Assembly (NCBI GenBank): GCA_029204225.1
Contig: CM055100.1
Span: 15,798,600 to 15,862,599, forward strand
Direction of reading: 5' to 3'
From: Diphasiastrum complanatum
Taxonomy: Eukaryota; Streptophyta; Lycopodiopsida; Lycopodiales; Lycopodiaceae
Length of the DNA stretch: 64,000 nucleotides
In this document: in pieces, positions 1 to 12,561 of the stretch
Position numbering within the stretch: position 1 is the first letter of the stretch
Layout: each line of letters begins with the position of its first letter
Notes under the pieces: model-generated
Databases searched by the model: none
The model's input: the letters and a program-made list of their open reading frames with translations, nothing else
Told to the model about the DNA's origin: nothing
Translations under genes and position numbers: made by a program

Positions 1-1480
1 CAATATAAACATCTCTCGTATCATGAGTGCAGCGCATCGGGAGTCCTCATAGGCTAGGAGGGATTGTAAGGTGACAGGTGTGTCGCGGAACAAACAATGG
101 TATCTCCCTCTGATCTCGTGATACACCGGGCACCTAAAGATAAAGTGCTCCTCTGACTCCACCTCATCTAAGGAGCATAATTGGCAAATCCGCTCCTCTC
201 TCGGGGTACCCCGGATCTCCCAATCTCAATAGCCAACTGATGTGATGATACACGGAGCTGTCCCAATGTAAATCTGAGGCAGTGTGATAGTCCCGAGTCC
301 AAATAGTGTGGCAAAACTGGGAACCCCCTGTCCAAACCAATATCTTGTCCAACAATACGAATCCATATATCATGTGCATGCTCGTCGTGTCTGATGAACT
401 CGATGCTCGGGTGAAGAGACTCCCTGTATAAGCATGCAACACCTCCGGATCCGCGACCACTAGCTGATGATCTAGTCTCAGGTCTGTGTACGGAATCCCA
501 TCTGTATCTTGGAAAAATAGGTAATCCTCTCTCTTGACTCTCGCGAGTCTTCGTAAAAGTAATAAATCTCTACCAGTGATGAAATCGATCAGGTCGCCAG
601 CTATGGAAGATGAGTGTATACCATCACAGTTCCATACTCCAATCCGGAGATGGTGTGGATGGGGCCCCGGGGCACTCCCAAACCCGAGGACCCCAAATCC
701 CTAGCACTAAGAGCTGCCAGGAGCGCTGTCAAGAAAGTGCACTCGTCCATCTCGATAAATGACTTGTCTGCCGGACTCGCGGGCTGCCTGAAAGGCCTTA
801 CGCCTCTCGTCCACCTGGATATATGTGAGGTCGTCATCCATATAGATGGTGGTACCACGTAGCTTAGCTCTACACCGCAAAGCATCTCGGCGACTCTAAG
901 TGAAACGGATAATGAGTGTGGCTGCATCTCTAGTAGTCCTCCATGCGGTGTCCAACCCCTCTGTCCTGTGCCCGAGAGTGGTCTCGAGAAAGCGTTTGGC
1001 TTTAGCCAAGGCATCCTATGTATCCGGGATCCCGCGAACTCCAATGTTGTGAGCTTTCTGGTCTCGAGATTTCTCTTCCGAGATGGTGGCTGAGATAACC
1101 GAGGAGATGGGGGCGCTTGGTTTGGTGCCCTTTTTCAAAACAGATGCCCAAGAAAGGGCCTCTTCTTGTTGCTTTTCAATCTTGGTTTCTAGCTCCCGTA
1201 TCATATTGGTGGTGGATTCTGAAGCTGCAGCCTGCTTGATCCTGATGGATTGTTTGAGTGATGCCACCTTGGACTGCAATATGTTCTTCTCATTGATCAG
1301 AGAGGTAACTGTTTCTTTTAGTTGTGAGATTTCATGCCGCAAAGGCTGGAAATCTCCCTTGATTTGATCGATTTGCAGAGAGATCCAACACAATAGTTGG
1401 CGATATTCTGGCCAAATTTCCTACGAAGATCTTAAAAAACATAGAACTCCTCTACAAGAAGCTCAAGACTCCAAACTTAT
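1..1480 (-). mobile_element. Internally deleted LINE (non-LTR retrotransposon)
   Basis: Read on the minus strand. An ORF1-like part comes first: a coiled-coil with a SWASVLKKG motif (about 1393-1016), then after a frame change a C-terminal domain with RAKLRGTTIYMDDDLT and YRDGRVHFLD (about 875-690). Next is the WNCDGIHSS start expected of an ORF2 endonuclease (about 635). Almost all of endonuclease and reverse transcriptase is missing. Sequence resumes at the far C-terminus of ORF2, with a LRLGQLRV stretch, ERICQLCS and EEHFIFRCPVYHEIR, which match the cysteine/histidine zf-RVT tail of plant LINEs (about 290-60). Several frame changes and stops make it non-functional. The copy runs off the left edge. 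Family assignment is from recognised motifs, not a search. Confidence 0.72.
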
Positions 1481-1715
1481 AATTTGAGAAATGGTAGATT
1501 CATGGCCCCTATTTATACTAATGTGCAAATGTCTATGGGATTTTTTCCTTATCTATTGAAAACACTCTTATCGGGGTTAAAAAAAAAAAGGCATGTCAAA
1601 ACAATTATGAGAACCAGATAGAACTGAGGGTACTTATGTGGCGGCTATACAATGTATGTCCATAACACATACGGTGGTTGCCAATGGTATGGGATATTGG
1701 TAGTTCAATTTGTTG

Positions 1716-1837
<122 letters not shown>

Positions 1838-2295
1838 CCCCCTAATCGAATAGCTATTCTAGATCCATTCATTCGTTGTATATAATTACTTGTACAACCG
1901 CACAATCTATAGAAATACACGAGATTGTCGAATAGTCTGTAGAAATATAAAGGAATCGCTAACAGGTGTCGACAAAGTATCGAATCGACAATTGTCGAAG
2001 CATCTTTCGTAGCCCATTCGACCATCAGCTATCGACTTTGATTCGACTCTACGATTCAATTCGACCATCTTTCAACCCTGAATGTTTATCATCCTTATCT
2101 TTCACGATCGGGTAGAATCTTCAACAAATTAAGATTCTATTAGATAGCGACTGTCAACAACTGTCATCTTGTTAATGCATTAATTGAGCATTCTTTCAAT
2201 TGTACAACTACCATGTATATATATCTATTCGATAGCATATAGCTAATCGACTAATCGTCCCACGAGTCTACGAATTAATGCGAAACAGAGCGTTC

Positions 2296-2298
<3 letters not shown>

Positions 2299-2374
<76 letters not shown>
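2299..2374 (+). repeat. (CT)n microsatellite
   Basis: About 38 CT units within the 5' LTR. The matching site in the 3' LTR (about 3766-3800) carries about 17 units. Confidence 0.97.
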
Positions 2375-2377
<3 letters not shown>

Positions 2378-2846
2378 TCCAGAGTATTGTTTTACAGGGT
2401 TCGTGCATCTGCAAGCATTTGGACATGTACACTCTTTCAAACTAATCAAAATTCGTTCCAATACACATTGTTGTGTCGTGCTGTGTTCCTTGCACATTTT
2501 TTGTTTCGTCTGAGTTGGGTCTTTTGTAGGTAGATAATTCATAGATTGATTTAATCTGTGACTGATAGTGAATATCGATTGTAATGCTCTTAATTTGATC
2601 TGTTTTACACGTTTCCGCATTAAATGATTTTGTGTGTGTCTACGGAAAGAACTGTTTCGATCCTTGTGACTTCGTAGCTTGGATCAAGTAGAGAGCTACC
2701 ACTGAATTCCCGAATACTGACGAATCTGGAAATACAATTTTGATTCCTTCAAGTAGCCAGCCTATACAATCAACATCGACAAAAGGAAGGCTTGACTAGT
2801 GGCCAGGGGATTTCACAGACTCCCAAGCATCTGCTATGGAGAGACT

Positions 2847-3337
2847 GATCCATCCGATATCCATATATTACATGGATATACAGATGCAAATTGGGTAGGT
2901 CATGTCGACACAAGAAAATCCACTTCTGGATTTGTCTTCCTGCTCAACGAGGGTTCGATATCCTAGAATAGTTGCAATATCCTCGACAGAATCTGAGTAC
3001 ATTGCAGCTTCATAGGCTACCAAAGAGGCAGTCTGGTTGAGGAATTTGTTGTTTGACATGTCTCAGACAAGATGCTCCAACAATCATTCAATGTGATAAT
3101 CAAAGTGCTATTGCATTGTCGATCAATCCTAGATTTCATTCTAGAAGCAAGCACATTGAAATTTACTATCACTATATCAGGAGCAGAATTCTCAACGAGG
3201 TATGTCGAAAATTTTGCAGAACACAATATATGGCAGCTGACATATTCACAAAGGGATTAAATCAAGAGGCACACACGAACTTTTGTGCAATCCTGAATCT
3301 GAAAATCAAGGCATTCAAGGATCCAGATTTAGGGGGT
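2847..3337 (+). pseudogene. Ty1/copia RNase H fragment
   Basis: The remaining coding part of the element between the two LTRs. Frame-by-frame reading gives HGYTDANWVGHVDTRKSTSG, then after a frame change VAISSTESEYIAAS and ATKEAVWLRNLL. These are the C-terminal RNase H motifs of copia polyproteins. Stops and frame changes occur throughout, including TAG in place of the usual codon after EYIAAS. The last part reads as the usual KHIEI..YHYIRSRI and ADIFTKG tail of copia pol. A polypurine tract (AGGGGG at 3331-3336) directly precedes the 3' LTR. Confidence 0.8.
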
Positions 3338-3765
3338 TGTTGGATTTTTATGCTCTCTCTCTCCCTAATCGAATAGCTAATCTAGATCCACTCATTTGCT
3401 GTATATAATTACTTGTACAGTCGCACAGTCTACAAAAGTACACAAGAACAGTCTGCAGAAATACACAAGAATCACTAACAGGTGTCTACTCGACAAAGTA
3501 TCGGATCAACAATTGTCGAAGCATCTTTCATAGCCCATTCGACTATCAGCTATCGACATCGATTTGACTATTCGATTCGACCATCTTTCAACCCTGAGTA
3601 CTTTTTGGCCTTACCTTTCACGATCGGGCAAAATCTTGTAAATGCATTAATTGAGCATTCTTTCAATTGTACAGCTACCATGTATATATATGTTCGTTAG
3701 TGCATAGCTAATCGACTAATCGTCCCATGACTCAATGAATTCATGCAAGACAGAGCGTTCTATTC

Positions 3766-3806
<41 letters not shown>

Positions 3807-4034
3807 TAGAGTACTGTTTTAGAGAGATCGCGCATTTGCAAACTTCGTATGAGTCGGGTCTTTTGCAGATAGATAATTTGAAAATTGATCTTCTTTAGTG
3901 AATGTCGATTGTAATGCTCTTAATTTGATCTGTTCTACACGTGTTTGCATTGAATGATTTTGTGTGTCTACAAAAATTAGAATCAACTGTTTCTATCCTC
4001 GCGACTTTGAAGTTTGGATCAAGTAGAGCCACCA
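3338..4034 (+). mobile_element. 3' LTR of the truncated copia element
   Basis: Starts TGTTGG right after the polypurine tract and is colinear with 1711-2701 to a shared end near CCACCA. No clear 5-bp target duplication could be found, so one outer end may be damaged. Confidence 0.7.
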
Positions 4035-6120
4035 TCGAATTATTGAAGATAGCTCAAATCCATTAGGCGTAGCTCATGCACCGAGGAGTCATTCGATTCC
4101 CAACACAATTTACATCATAGCCTAGATCATAGTATTGCATTGTGGTATACAATATCAACTAAAAGGATCCAAGTTCTAGTAGTGTGTGTAACTTGAATCC
4201 AAGTCTAGGACCTAGGAAAAAGTAGATCAAAACAAGACATGATGAGTGTTTCTCAGAAAAGTTAATTTCTTAGAACCTTTTGGTTTAAGGGGGTGAGACA
4301 TTATATCCCCAATGGACATAATTGGATTGATAGTTTGGGTCAATGCCCATGCTAACAAGGATTGGGCCTTAGTTCACCTATTGTTAATCGTAATTTCCCT
4401 CAAGCTTGACTCCTACTATACAAGCATGCCAAGCCTTTAGAAACGATTGTTTCTCGTAGGTATAGTAACATATTTCATAGAAATAGAGTATCTTGGACTC
4501 ATAAGCAATGACACCCCAATCTTGACGAAAGGGAAAACAACAGAACCACCAATAGCCTCAACAATAAGGTGGACTTGTAGGTGGAATGAGCAAACTAGAA
4601 CTATAGATCAAAATAGAACAATCAAAGATCCAAAATCCTAAATGACTTAGTGACAATCACTTTTATTAGCTTCAATTTCTATATACATCCCACTTTGACC
4701 TTCCAATTACAAATCACACAACAAAGATAACGGTTTTTTATGCTCTCTCCCTTGTTTACCTACTTATACAATGTCATATCAAACTGGTTTGCCACATCAC
4801 CAAAGCCCATCCACATTGTCACTTTAGGGTCAGACATAAAAGGGAGAGTGTTCCTTGAGGTAGCCATTAAGTTATATGCCACAAAAGAGAGAGTCCCATG
4901 GTATATATTGTAGCATCTCTCAATGTGTCTGCTACCATAAGTCTCTTCTTCATTGTGCTATGGTATTCAACATAGACAACTATTCTAGCCTTCGAACAAG
5001 GAGTCACATCTATAATGAGTGTAGTGATGCATCCTCACCTCTATAATATATCCTCATGCAATATCGTGGGTGGTGATGCATGGTTGCTCTTAGTTGGTGG
5101 AGTGATTTGTTTGGTTAAATTTGTCAACAAACTTGTCTATAGCCTATTAAGTAGTTATACAAAGAATCTTCTAGGTGACTAGTGCTCAAATGAAAAGGGA
5201 TTTTCAGCAAAATTGGTAGATGAAGAACTACTTGTAGGAACTTGATGGGGGAAAGCCATAACCCGAGAGTAATGGTAGAATACCCCCACACTTTGGCCAA
5301 GGAATAATGGTTAGACCAGTTGTCTATGACTCACATATCCATAGCGACCAAAATTAGTTCCCTAGTGTTACAGCTTTTACGCCCTGTCCCGGTTGTTTAC
5401 TGTTTTTACTTATAGATGTACTTCTTGTAAATACAGAAATGGCTAAGTCACCGGCCTGTGGTGACCTTTGTAACAGAAATGTAAATGAGGAACTATCAAA
5501 GATGTAGAAGTAGAAGGAGATAAACAAATGGGGTTGCCTTTATCTTCAAATGTCTATTCATCTTGAAGCAGCTGCTTATCAAGGGTGGCAGTGTATAGAC
5601 AGACAATATCCTCTATATGGATAAATGTTCGAACTTACTGGGCTATGTTTGAAGAGCAATGTATCAAAATGTTTCGGAATCCACCACTTTAAGAGGAGTT
5701 GTATTTCAAACAAGGGACAAAGATGCGACCACCAAGATTCAGGAATGTAAGTTTCAATTTTGGACACTAACTCTTAAGGTTCTTGTCAATTGACAATGAG
5801 AGAACCTTAGAAACCCGTTCCGACCCTTTTAACGTACTATACATACCGTACCATTCGTTCCGGAACGTACTGGGTTGCCTTAGTTACCGTACTGGGCTAC
5901 CGTACTCTCGAACCCACTTGCAGTGATACATACAGGGTTTGCAAATAGATTTTGAGCTAATATTGGAGCTCATTTTTGTACATCATCAGATGAAGCTACG
6001 TGCACAACATTACTGTTAGAACATAAGTATATCAACAAATCTAAAAAAGAGGAGCTATTACACATCAAGAGTCTTTGATAGTGAGGAAAAATCAATGTTT
6101 TTCAATCACACTGATAGTAA
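4035..6120. other. Non-coding, unassigned
   Basis: No gene is recognisable. Only short open frames without domain motifs are present. At 4068-4105 a short stretch contains a tRNA-like TAGCTCA and ATTCGATTCCC pair, possibly a scrap of a tRNA-derived SINE. At 5826-5925 there is a small cluster of GTACTGGG and ACCGTAC repeats. Confidence 0.5.
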
Positions 6121-6129
6121 CTGAGACAA

Positions 6130-7328
6130 TAGAGGATTGACATTCTTGCAATACTTTATGGTGAAATTGTCAGAAAACGAAAATAAAATCCAAGCCATGG
6201 ACGCCAAATCTGACAAAAGAATCATAAGACCAAACATGAAAACTGACATGCTACGTCAATTGGGTTTGTGTTTAACTTGTAAGGAAAAGTGGAAACCAGG
6301 TCATCAATGCACTAAGCGCAAATATGCTAGTCTATCCATTATTATCTAAGAGGATGATTCAGTAACAGAGGGCACGATACGACAAATTTGATGATGATAA
6401 TTGACAGAACGATGAGTGTGATGAGCAAAATGAAAGATCAGCAGATGAAGAGGTGCTATTGCAACCCTAGGAAAATACTAAATAGCAACTTGGTGTGATT
6501 AAGGGGGGACAAAAAGGTGAATTTAATGAATATGTTAGTGAATGCCTTGAATGGGTCCCATTCAAACAATACCTTCTGCATTGAGGCAAAAATGTATGCA
6601 AGGAAAGTTTTTTGTTTGGCAGATAGTGGTAGCACCAACAATTTTCTCAACATCAAATCTTTGAAGAACTGCGGTGTAGCAACATTGGATATGACCAAAT
6701 GAAAATACCCATTTTCATCTCTAGTGCTTTCAAAAAGAAAGATGGCACTTTCAGAATGCGTATCGATTATTGTGCTCTTAATAAGATCCGTTCAAAAAAT
6801 AGATATCCTATTCCTCGAGTTGATGATCTGCTAGATGCTCTGAAAGGGGCAAGAGTATATCTTCGCTCAAGGTATTATCATATCAAAGTTAAGGAGGAAG
6901 ATTGAGAAGATGACTTTCAGAACCGACGATGTTGGGGCCTCTATAAGTTCAAAGATATGCCTTCTATAGAGCGTAAGTAATGCTCTTACCACATTTTAGG
7001 CCTTATGGGTTAATAGCAGATTCTTGGATCAATGGATAAATCTTTTACCATGACAAGTGAAGTTTGCCCGTCCACTTGGGCGGGCAAACGTTTTTGAAAC
7101 GTGAGAGCGCGAGGGGGGGTCCCGGGCAGCGTGAGCTGCCCGTGTGCCAGGAACGCGCAAGGGGGGGAGTGTGAGCGGGCAGCGCTCACGCTGTCCGTCA
7201 CAGCGTGAGCTGCCCGCTCGCACTAATATTTTAATTATAATAGATTATTGCTGCAATTGGCACTGCCAACTCCAGAAATTAATGTATGCCTCAATTTTTG
7301 AGGACAAAAATCTTTAACTAGGGGGGAG
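6130..7328 (+). pseudogene. Ty3/gypsy gag-pol remnant
   Basis: Three pieces of one polyprotein are in order. First, a gag zinc knuckle (LCLTCKEKWKPGHQC, about 6262-6312). Second, an aspartic-protease start with the intact active-site motif LADSGSTNNF (about 6617-6646). Third, reverse-transcriptase blocks ([34 protein letters not shown], about 6731-6850), after which the frame breaks. Large internal deletions separate them; the RT catalytic FxDD box, RNase H and integrase are absent. The zinc knuckle and RT match the element at 30.4-33.4 kb, so both belong to one lineage. A polypurine tract (7317-7328) and an LTR start follow. Confidence 0.8.
7065..7223. repeat. GC-rich hairpin-forming insert
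   Basis: A strongly GC-rich island inside AT-rich retroelement DNA, made of repeated GGGCAGCGTGAGCTGCCC-like units. Its right part (about 7173-7220) is a near-perfect inverted repeat: GAGCGGGCAGC..TCACGCTGT against ACAGCGTGAGCTGCCCGCTC. It has a 2-nt bulge and a 5-nt loop, giving a stem of about 20 bp. Origin unknown. Confidence 0.75.
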
Positions 7329-7640
7329 TGTCATATGCGTTAGAATTAGCATGGATGCAAATAGTTAATGATTTGTAACTAATAGTTATTGGTATTTTCA
7401 AGATTGTTATGTTTAGTTAACTTTTCAATTTGTTTATAAGTAGGCTAATTCCATCATTTTAAAGACCCTTTGGCATTCTAGCATTTGGCTTGGCAAGGGA
7501 GATTTCATAGCTTCTCCATCATTCTTTGAGGCCTCATGTACCCTATCACATGTAATGGTATGATTAGCTCCATTCTAATGTAATTGCATGGATTTGGCTC
7601 TCCATTTTGCTTAGCTTTTCAGAGATCGTCGATGACTGAT
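7329..7640 (+). mobile_element. Ty3 3' LTR (right end uncertain)
   Basis: Starts TGTCATATG immediately after the polypurine tract AACTAGGGGGGAG, as expected for a Ty3 3' LTR. No 5' copy was found in the window, so the right border, set near 7640, is only an estimate. Confidence 0.5.
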
Positions 7641-8160
7641 ATGCTCTATGGTTGGATGGCATGAGATGCCACGATGTCTACGGATACAGTTAGTAGAACA
7701 ATATTTTGACTTGTAGATGGGTGTGTTTATAGTGGCTTGCTACTTTCCTCCAGAGACCTCCAAATATGCCGAGGATATTGATAGTTTCCCGTATGTTGAC
7801 ATTTCTTCAAATATCATCTCTTTTATTGCTTGTTCAATATTTGATAACATTGCTGTCTGGACACAATTCCTGTCATGTATTATTGTGAATATTTAGAGAA
7901 CAAGTTGCTCTAAAGACTAGTTATGACATAATTTAGGCCTCTAGGAAATATTTTGCATTCCATTTTATGCTCTGCTTTTGTGTTGACGTTTTTGCAATTC
8001 TCTTGAGTCTATTTCTTAAGTAATGGTGCCTATTGTGCTGGTTTGGATGTAACTCAAGTATACTTTGCCTTGTCACTCATTGAAGTTTCTAACTTTTCCT
8101 GTATGGTCCTTTGGACATGTCCTAAAAGTGCATTAGAATTTATTCTAAAATTTGTATCAG

Positions 8161-9348
8161 GCTGTGGAGCTTGGAAGCCAGCAACGCTTGTTAGCATTTT
8201 GCAAAGCCGTGCAAGAATTTTGTCCTGTTGGCTCTTACATTCAACCGATTGCTGGTGCAACGGCTGGTTATGGGTCTGAGGTACTTATCATCAGAATTTA
8301 TCTCCTTAGATACTTGGAGGGGAGCTTACAAGTTGAGGTTGTTCATGAATTGCTGCTTATTCATGTTTTAGCAAATGCATAGCAAAATACAACAGAAGGA
8401 ACTCAGCTCATGAGTTTCAAGAGCAAAAGTGAGTTATGAAGGAGAAGATTTTATAGCCTAGCTTGCTTGCATGATTAAAGTTTAGGCGAATCTTCAAACA
8501 AGACAGAATCAACAGTGCAACTCTAAAGAGCATTCTATAACCTTAGAGATATGAAAGCACCAACACGTTACTGGTTTTCCCTTTTTTGCTATCTCCATGC
8601 ATAAGGATTCTAGGGGCGGCCCATCCCCATTGAGCAGGAGTCAAGCCAAAAACTGTAATTTTTTAGGGGACAGGCCCTCTTTCAGCATCTCCCCATTGAA
8701 CGGGGCATGTGTTTCAAGTTGTTTGATCTTCATGGCTTTTGTGATTTCTGAAATGGGATGAAACCCTGTGTTTGTTTGTCAATGGGCAGGGCCATACGTG
8801 TCCACAGGTCAGTGGGGACACGGACCCGGCGCCCTAAACTAAGGTCAACATTGCTGTATGACTTGGGGTCACTCCCTGAAACAGGTTCTTTGTATATGTG
8901 GAGAGTTTCTCCTCAAGATTTTTGTGATCATACTTGTAAATTTCAGTAAATAATACTGTGTGGAAATTACTGCATGCTAATTGAACTATGTTTTTTAAGT
9001 GATTTTGGCAGAATATTGTAGCTGAAACACAATGAAAGTACGTAGCAGACTACCTGCTTATTTCTCTAATTAACAGTTGTGCCGAATGAGCAGGTGATTT
9101 TTGCTGATGGGACTTTTATAGACGGGAGCACAAGTGAACTATCATGTGATGGGCCACTGAAGGAGCCATATGTGGTCTTTTGCCAAGTGCGAAGTCTAGC
9201 TTCTTTACAGAATCTATGCTGCTTACTTTCAGTTTGAAATCTAAAACATTTTCTTACAGTTTAATGTATTGGGTTGTAGGGTGGCACGCACTGGACACAT
9301 TGGGGATTGGTTCTGGGAGGTGTTTTGGAGGTTCTTGATCAATTGTAG
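8161..9348 (+). CDS. Methionine gamma-lyase-like / aluminium-resistance family protein, last three exons
   Basis: Three exons, all phase 0 with GT-AG borders: 8161-8280, 9094-9186 and 9280-9348 (stop TAG), 93 residues. Diagnostic strings are QAGSQ-type AVELGSQQRLLAFCKAVQ, CPVGSYIQPI, ATAGYGSE, ADGTFIDGSTSELSCDGPL, EPYVVFCQ and GGTHWTHWGLVL. They match the C-terminus of the PLP-dependent family known as YnbB/Alr (Met_gamma_lyase, PF06838), and resemble cyanobacterial members most. The family is about 400 residues long, so roughly three quarters is missing. The PLP-lysine region is not here. No upstream exon was found between the Ty3 LTR and 8160; upstream exons may lie left of the inserted retroelements or be lost. 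The visible exons have no stop or frameshift. Substrate in plants is not known to me. Confidence 0.8.
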
Positions 9349-11410
9349 CAGTTGACTTCCTTTTGACCCAGGTTCTGACTTCGCCAATGATATAAAATGG
9401 TGGGAAGCGTAACCTTGGAGAAGAAAGTTCCTCAATACAATTCATATATTTTCAGAATTTTCAACTAAAGCGATATGGAAATACATAAAAGAGATTGGGC
9501 AAAACGAAAAGCATTCGTTGAAGGCACAGAAGTGGGCCCTCCAAGCTGAGAAGCCAATAGCTTACCAGACCAGAGAATCCACGATCATTGTGGCGCATGA
9601 AGTGAGAATTTGACTAGATAAAAGAATTTGAAAGACATGGCACAAGGGAAAAAGTCCACGATTGGCAAGAACAAATTTGAAAGAAAGCTAGAGGTAGTTA
9701 TTTAAAAGTAGTGAATCAGAATCGCTTGAAATTTACCATAAAATCTCATATAAGGTAGATTTATTGTTAGAGAGAGTTGTGGGAGCACATTGATCATTCT
9801 CTTCATGTGCAACATGCATTAGCACACCGTTGTTTGAAGTGCAAACATTTGTCAATAATGTTTCCACACAAGATCATTCACAAAAAAAAAAGAAAATAGA
9901 CAACAAACTTCAAAGTCTAGATGAATTTCCAACTAAATTATCAATACAATGAGCAAGGACTTCATTTTTCATTTCATCATGATTGGATTATTTGTGAATA
10001 TTTTCCAGATGTTTTTCAATGTGTTTGTGCTTTCTCTAAGCATCTAGAGTATACATTGATTTATTCACATTTTTGGTGCTAGAACGGACATGAAGTCTAC
10101 GAAGAGATTATAGACATGTGACAGTGAGAGAGTATCTCAACTGAACTGGAGGGATCAACCTAATAAAAAGTTATCATTATTATTATGATAATCATTATCA
10201 CCATAAAATAAGAATACAAATCATAATTAAAGTTAGGATCATTAATCAGAGAGCCAATCACTTAACAAGAGAATTATATATGGAACTTTTTTCTGTGAGT
10301 TATGCAAACATAAGTCCATTAAGGAAGTTTTGTATTATGATCCTCTTTTAAAATTGACATTTTATTTTGGTGGAAGAGCTTATTGCCCTTTGAGTAGGTT
10401 TATTCATCTTTAACTATTTTTGTACCACATACTAGCTAATAGAATTGAAAGCTCTAAACTATTGTGGCGATGTGTATCACCTTGTAATGATCATCTGAAT
10501 TTGTTTATGAGTACCTTTTGCTACTATATATTGTTTAGGTTGATTAACAAGTTAATTGCCATTACTTGAAATACTTAAGCTATATTGCCTAAAGTTGTAG
10601 GGTCAAATTGTTAGGCTTGGTAAAGAATCAACATACCTTGATAGACCTTTTTGGTTCCATTATTGTGATTTGAGCTCTAGTTGCATGGGGGTGAAAGCTT
10701 GTTGAACCTAGGAAATCACAATAGTCTTTATAGTCAAATACATAAAACAATTTAGAAAGTTAGCATTTAGAGATTGACTTGTCAATTTACATGAAATTAA
10801 ACCAAATTGTTGTTTGTCCTACAAAGGAGTCAAAATGGAATAAATTAACTCTCATGGTACCTTACATCATACAAGAACATATAGGAGTCGAGATATTACA
10901 CAAGAATATATTGCTCTCAAGTACTTTTATTTACAAAATATAGACAAATTTCCAAAGTGATCATATGAAAAGGAATGCATTTACAATATCTTGCAATCGA
11001 ATGACCATGTTGATGAGATCTATAATAAACATTTTTGGAAATATATCATATGATATTGCACTAAAGTACCTATATTTGAAAGAGACAAGATTGTACCATC
11101 ATGTAAAATGCTTTGAAATTTTGAGAGAGATCCTTCTCGACTTCCACACAGAATCAACTTTAGATTTGATTCAATATGGAAGGCAAATTTTAAAAGTGTA
11201 AAGATAATGGCATGCCAAACTCAAGTGCTTTCATGTGGTTTATCTTTGGTCCTTACATTGGAATGATCATGCACAAAGCATGTGGACACAGATTTCCAAA
11301 GCAAATGATGTTTCATCTTTTATGACTCTATTCAAACTATTACAAAAATAGTTATCCAATGAAATTGCTTTATCAACAACAAATGTAGATTTCAAAGCAT
11401 CCCATTTCAT
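9349..11410. other. Non-coding, unassigned
   Basis: AT-rich sequence without recognisable exons, repeats or RNA genes. The first few hundred bases probably include the 3' UTR of the preceding gene. Confidence 0.5.
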
Positions 11411-11417
11411 TGTCTTG

Positions 11418-12561
11418 TCATACAAAGTGATAAACACCATGAATCTTAAAGCCTAAGAAACAAGTCACCTCATGTCTACTAATACTTTCCAAAAAGTATT
11501 CAAAGATAGTAGACTCTCCAATGCTCACCACCCTTGCAAGATACACACTTGAATGGACAATTTGCATGCAATTTGATGACTCGGCCATTGTCATTGAGGA
11601 ATCCCTTGGAACTCTCATGCTTTGAGTCCGATCCTCAAGATCTTCCTCCTTTTGATGCTCCTCCTCAATGCAAACAAGATCACACTTTGCCAAGATCTCC
11701 TCTTGAGTGATCTTCTCCTTTGCCAAGCTCACCCTCTCAAAAGCAACACTAGCTTCCAACTTAAACAATCTTCCATGCTTAAATCCCTTTGCAATGCAAA
11801 CATCATTCTTCAAGATGAAACAAACACCATGCTTAAAGTGGACATCCAAACCACTCTAAGAGTAGACCAACACAAAGCATATTCCTCCTTTGGATGCTTC
11901 TTCTTTCCATTGGTCTTCTTTTTTCCCTTGAATGAGAAATTGGCTTTCTCATCACCATCCTGCAAAGACAAGGAACTCATCCTAGATTTTGCATGGAGCA
12001 TCCTACACTCTTCAGCCACTAATACACTGTGTATAGTTGGCAAAGTGTCTTGGATGGCAAAATTTTGGACCAAATTTGCATAGTCATCTCCTAGACCATT
12101 AAGAACAATTTGTACAAGCTCTCCATCATGAATCTTCTCTCCAATGGAAGCCAACTCCCTATTTAGAGACTTGATTCTGAGTACACACTTCTTTTCATGC
12201 TTTGCAAAATTTGATTTCTAAGCATGAAAACCCTCGAAGTGTTACTAGATCCATAGATTGATTTTAAAGACTCCCAAGCCTCTTTAACTTTTACATGATG
12301 ATACTTCCCTCAAAAGATAATTGCTCACATCATTTTCACACAATGAAGTGCTAGCCTAGATCTCTTTTTGTATCTCACTAATTCTTGTGCACCTAGAGGT
12401 TCATCTTCATCCTCAATCAGAAACTCATAAAGGTCTTCAAGCACCAAGAGTGACTCCATCCTAACCTTCCAAATAGCATAATTTGTAGAATTCAATCTCT
12501 CACTAGCTTCTAGAATGTATGCTCCAGCAGATCCCATCTTACTAGTGACCTCTACAAACAA
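11418..12561 (-). pseudogene. Ty1/copia gag remnant
   Basis: Minus strand. The gag N-terminus is LNSTNYAIWKVRMESLL (about 12510-12450), typical of UBN2/DUF4219 gag. After a break comes the gag middle with GELVQIVLNGLGDDYANLVQ (about 12130-12070), then a lysine-rich tail. Further on, HGVCFILKNDVCIAKGFKHG (about 11835-11775) resembles the GAG-pre-integrase region. Integrase, RT and RNase H are not found to the left, so the 3' part of the element is missing. PBS and LTR lie on the right side, in the order expected for a minus-strand copy. Confidence 0.75.

Noticed and set aside
4068-4105. tRNA gene
   Set aside because: Only A-box- and B-box-like words about 24 nt apart; no cloverleaf can be formed.
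7630-7690. Possible upstream exon of the methionine gamma-lyase-like gene (GWHEMPRCLRIQ)
   Set aside because: Loosely resembles the segment preceding the first visible exon, but there is no GT donor in the right phase and it abuts the retroelement LTR.
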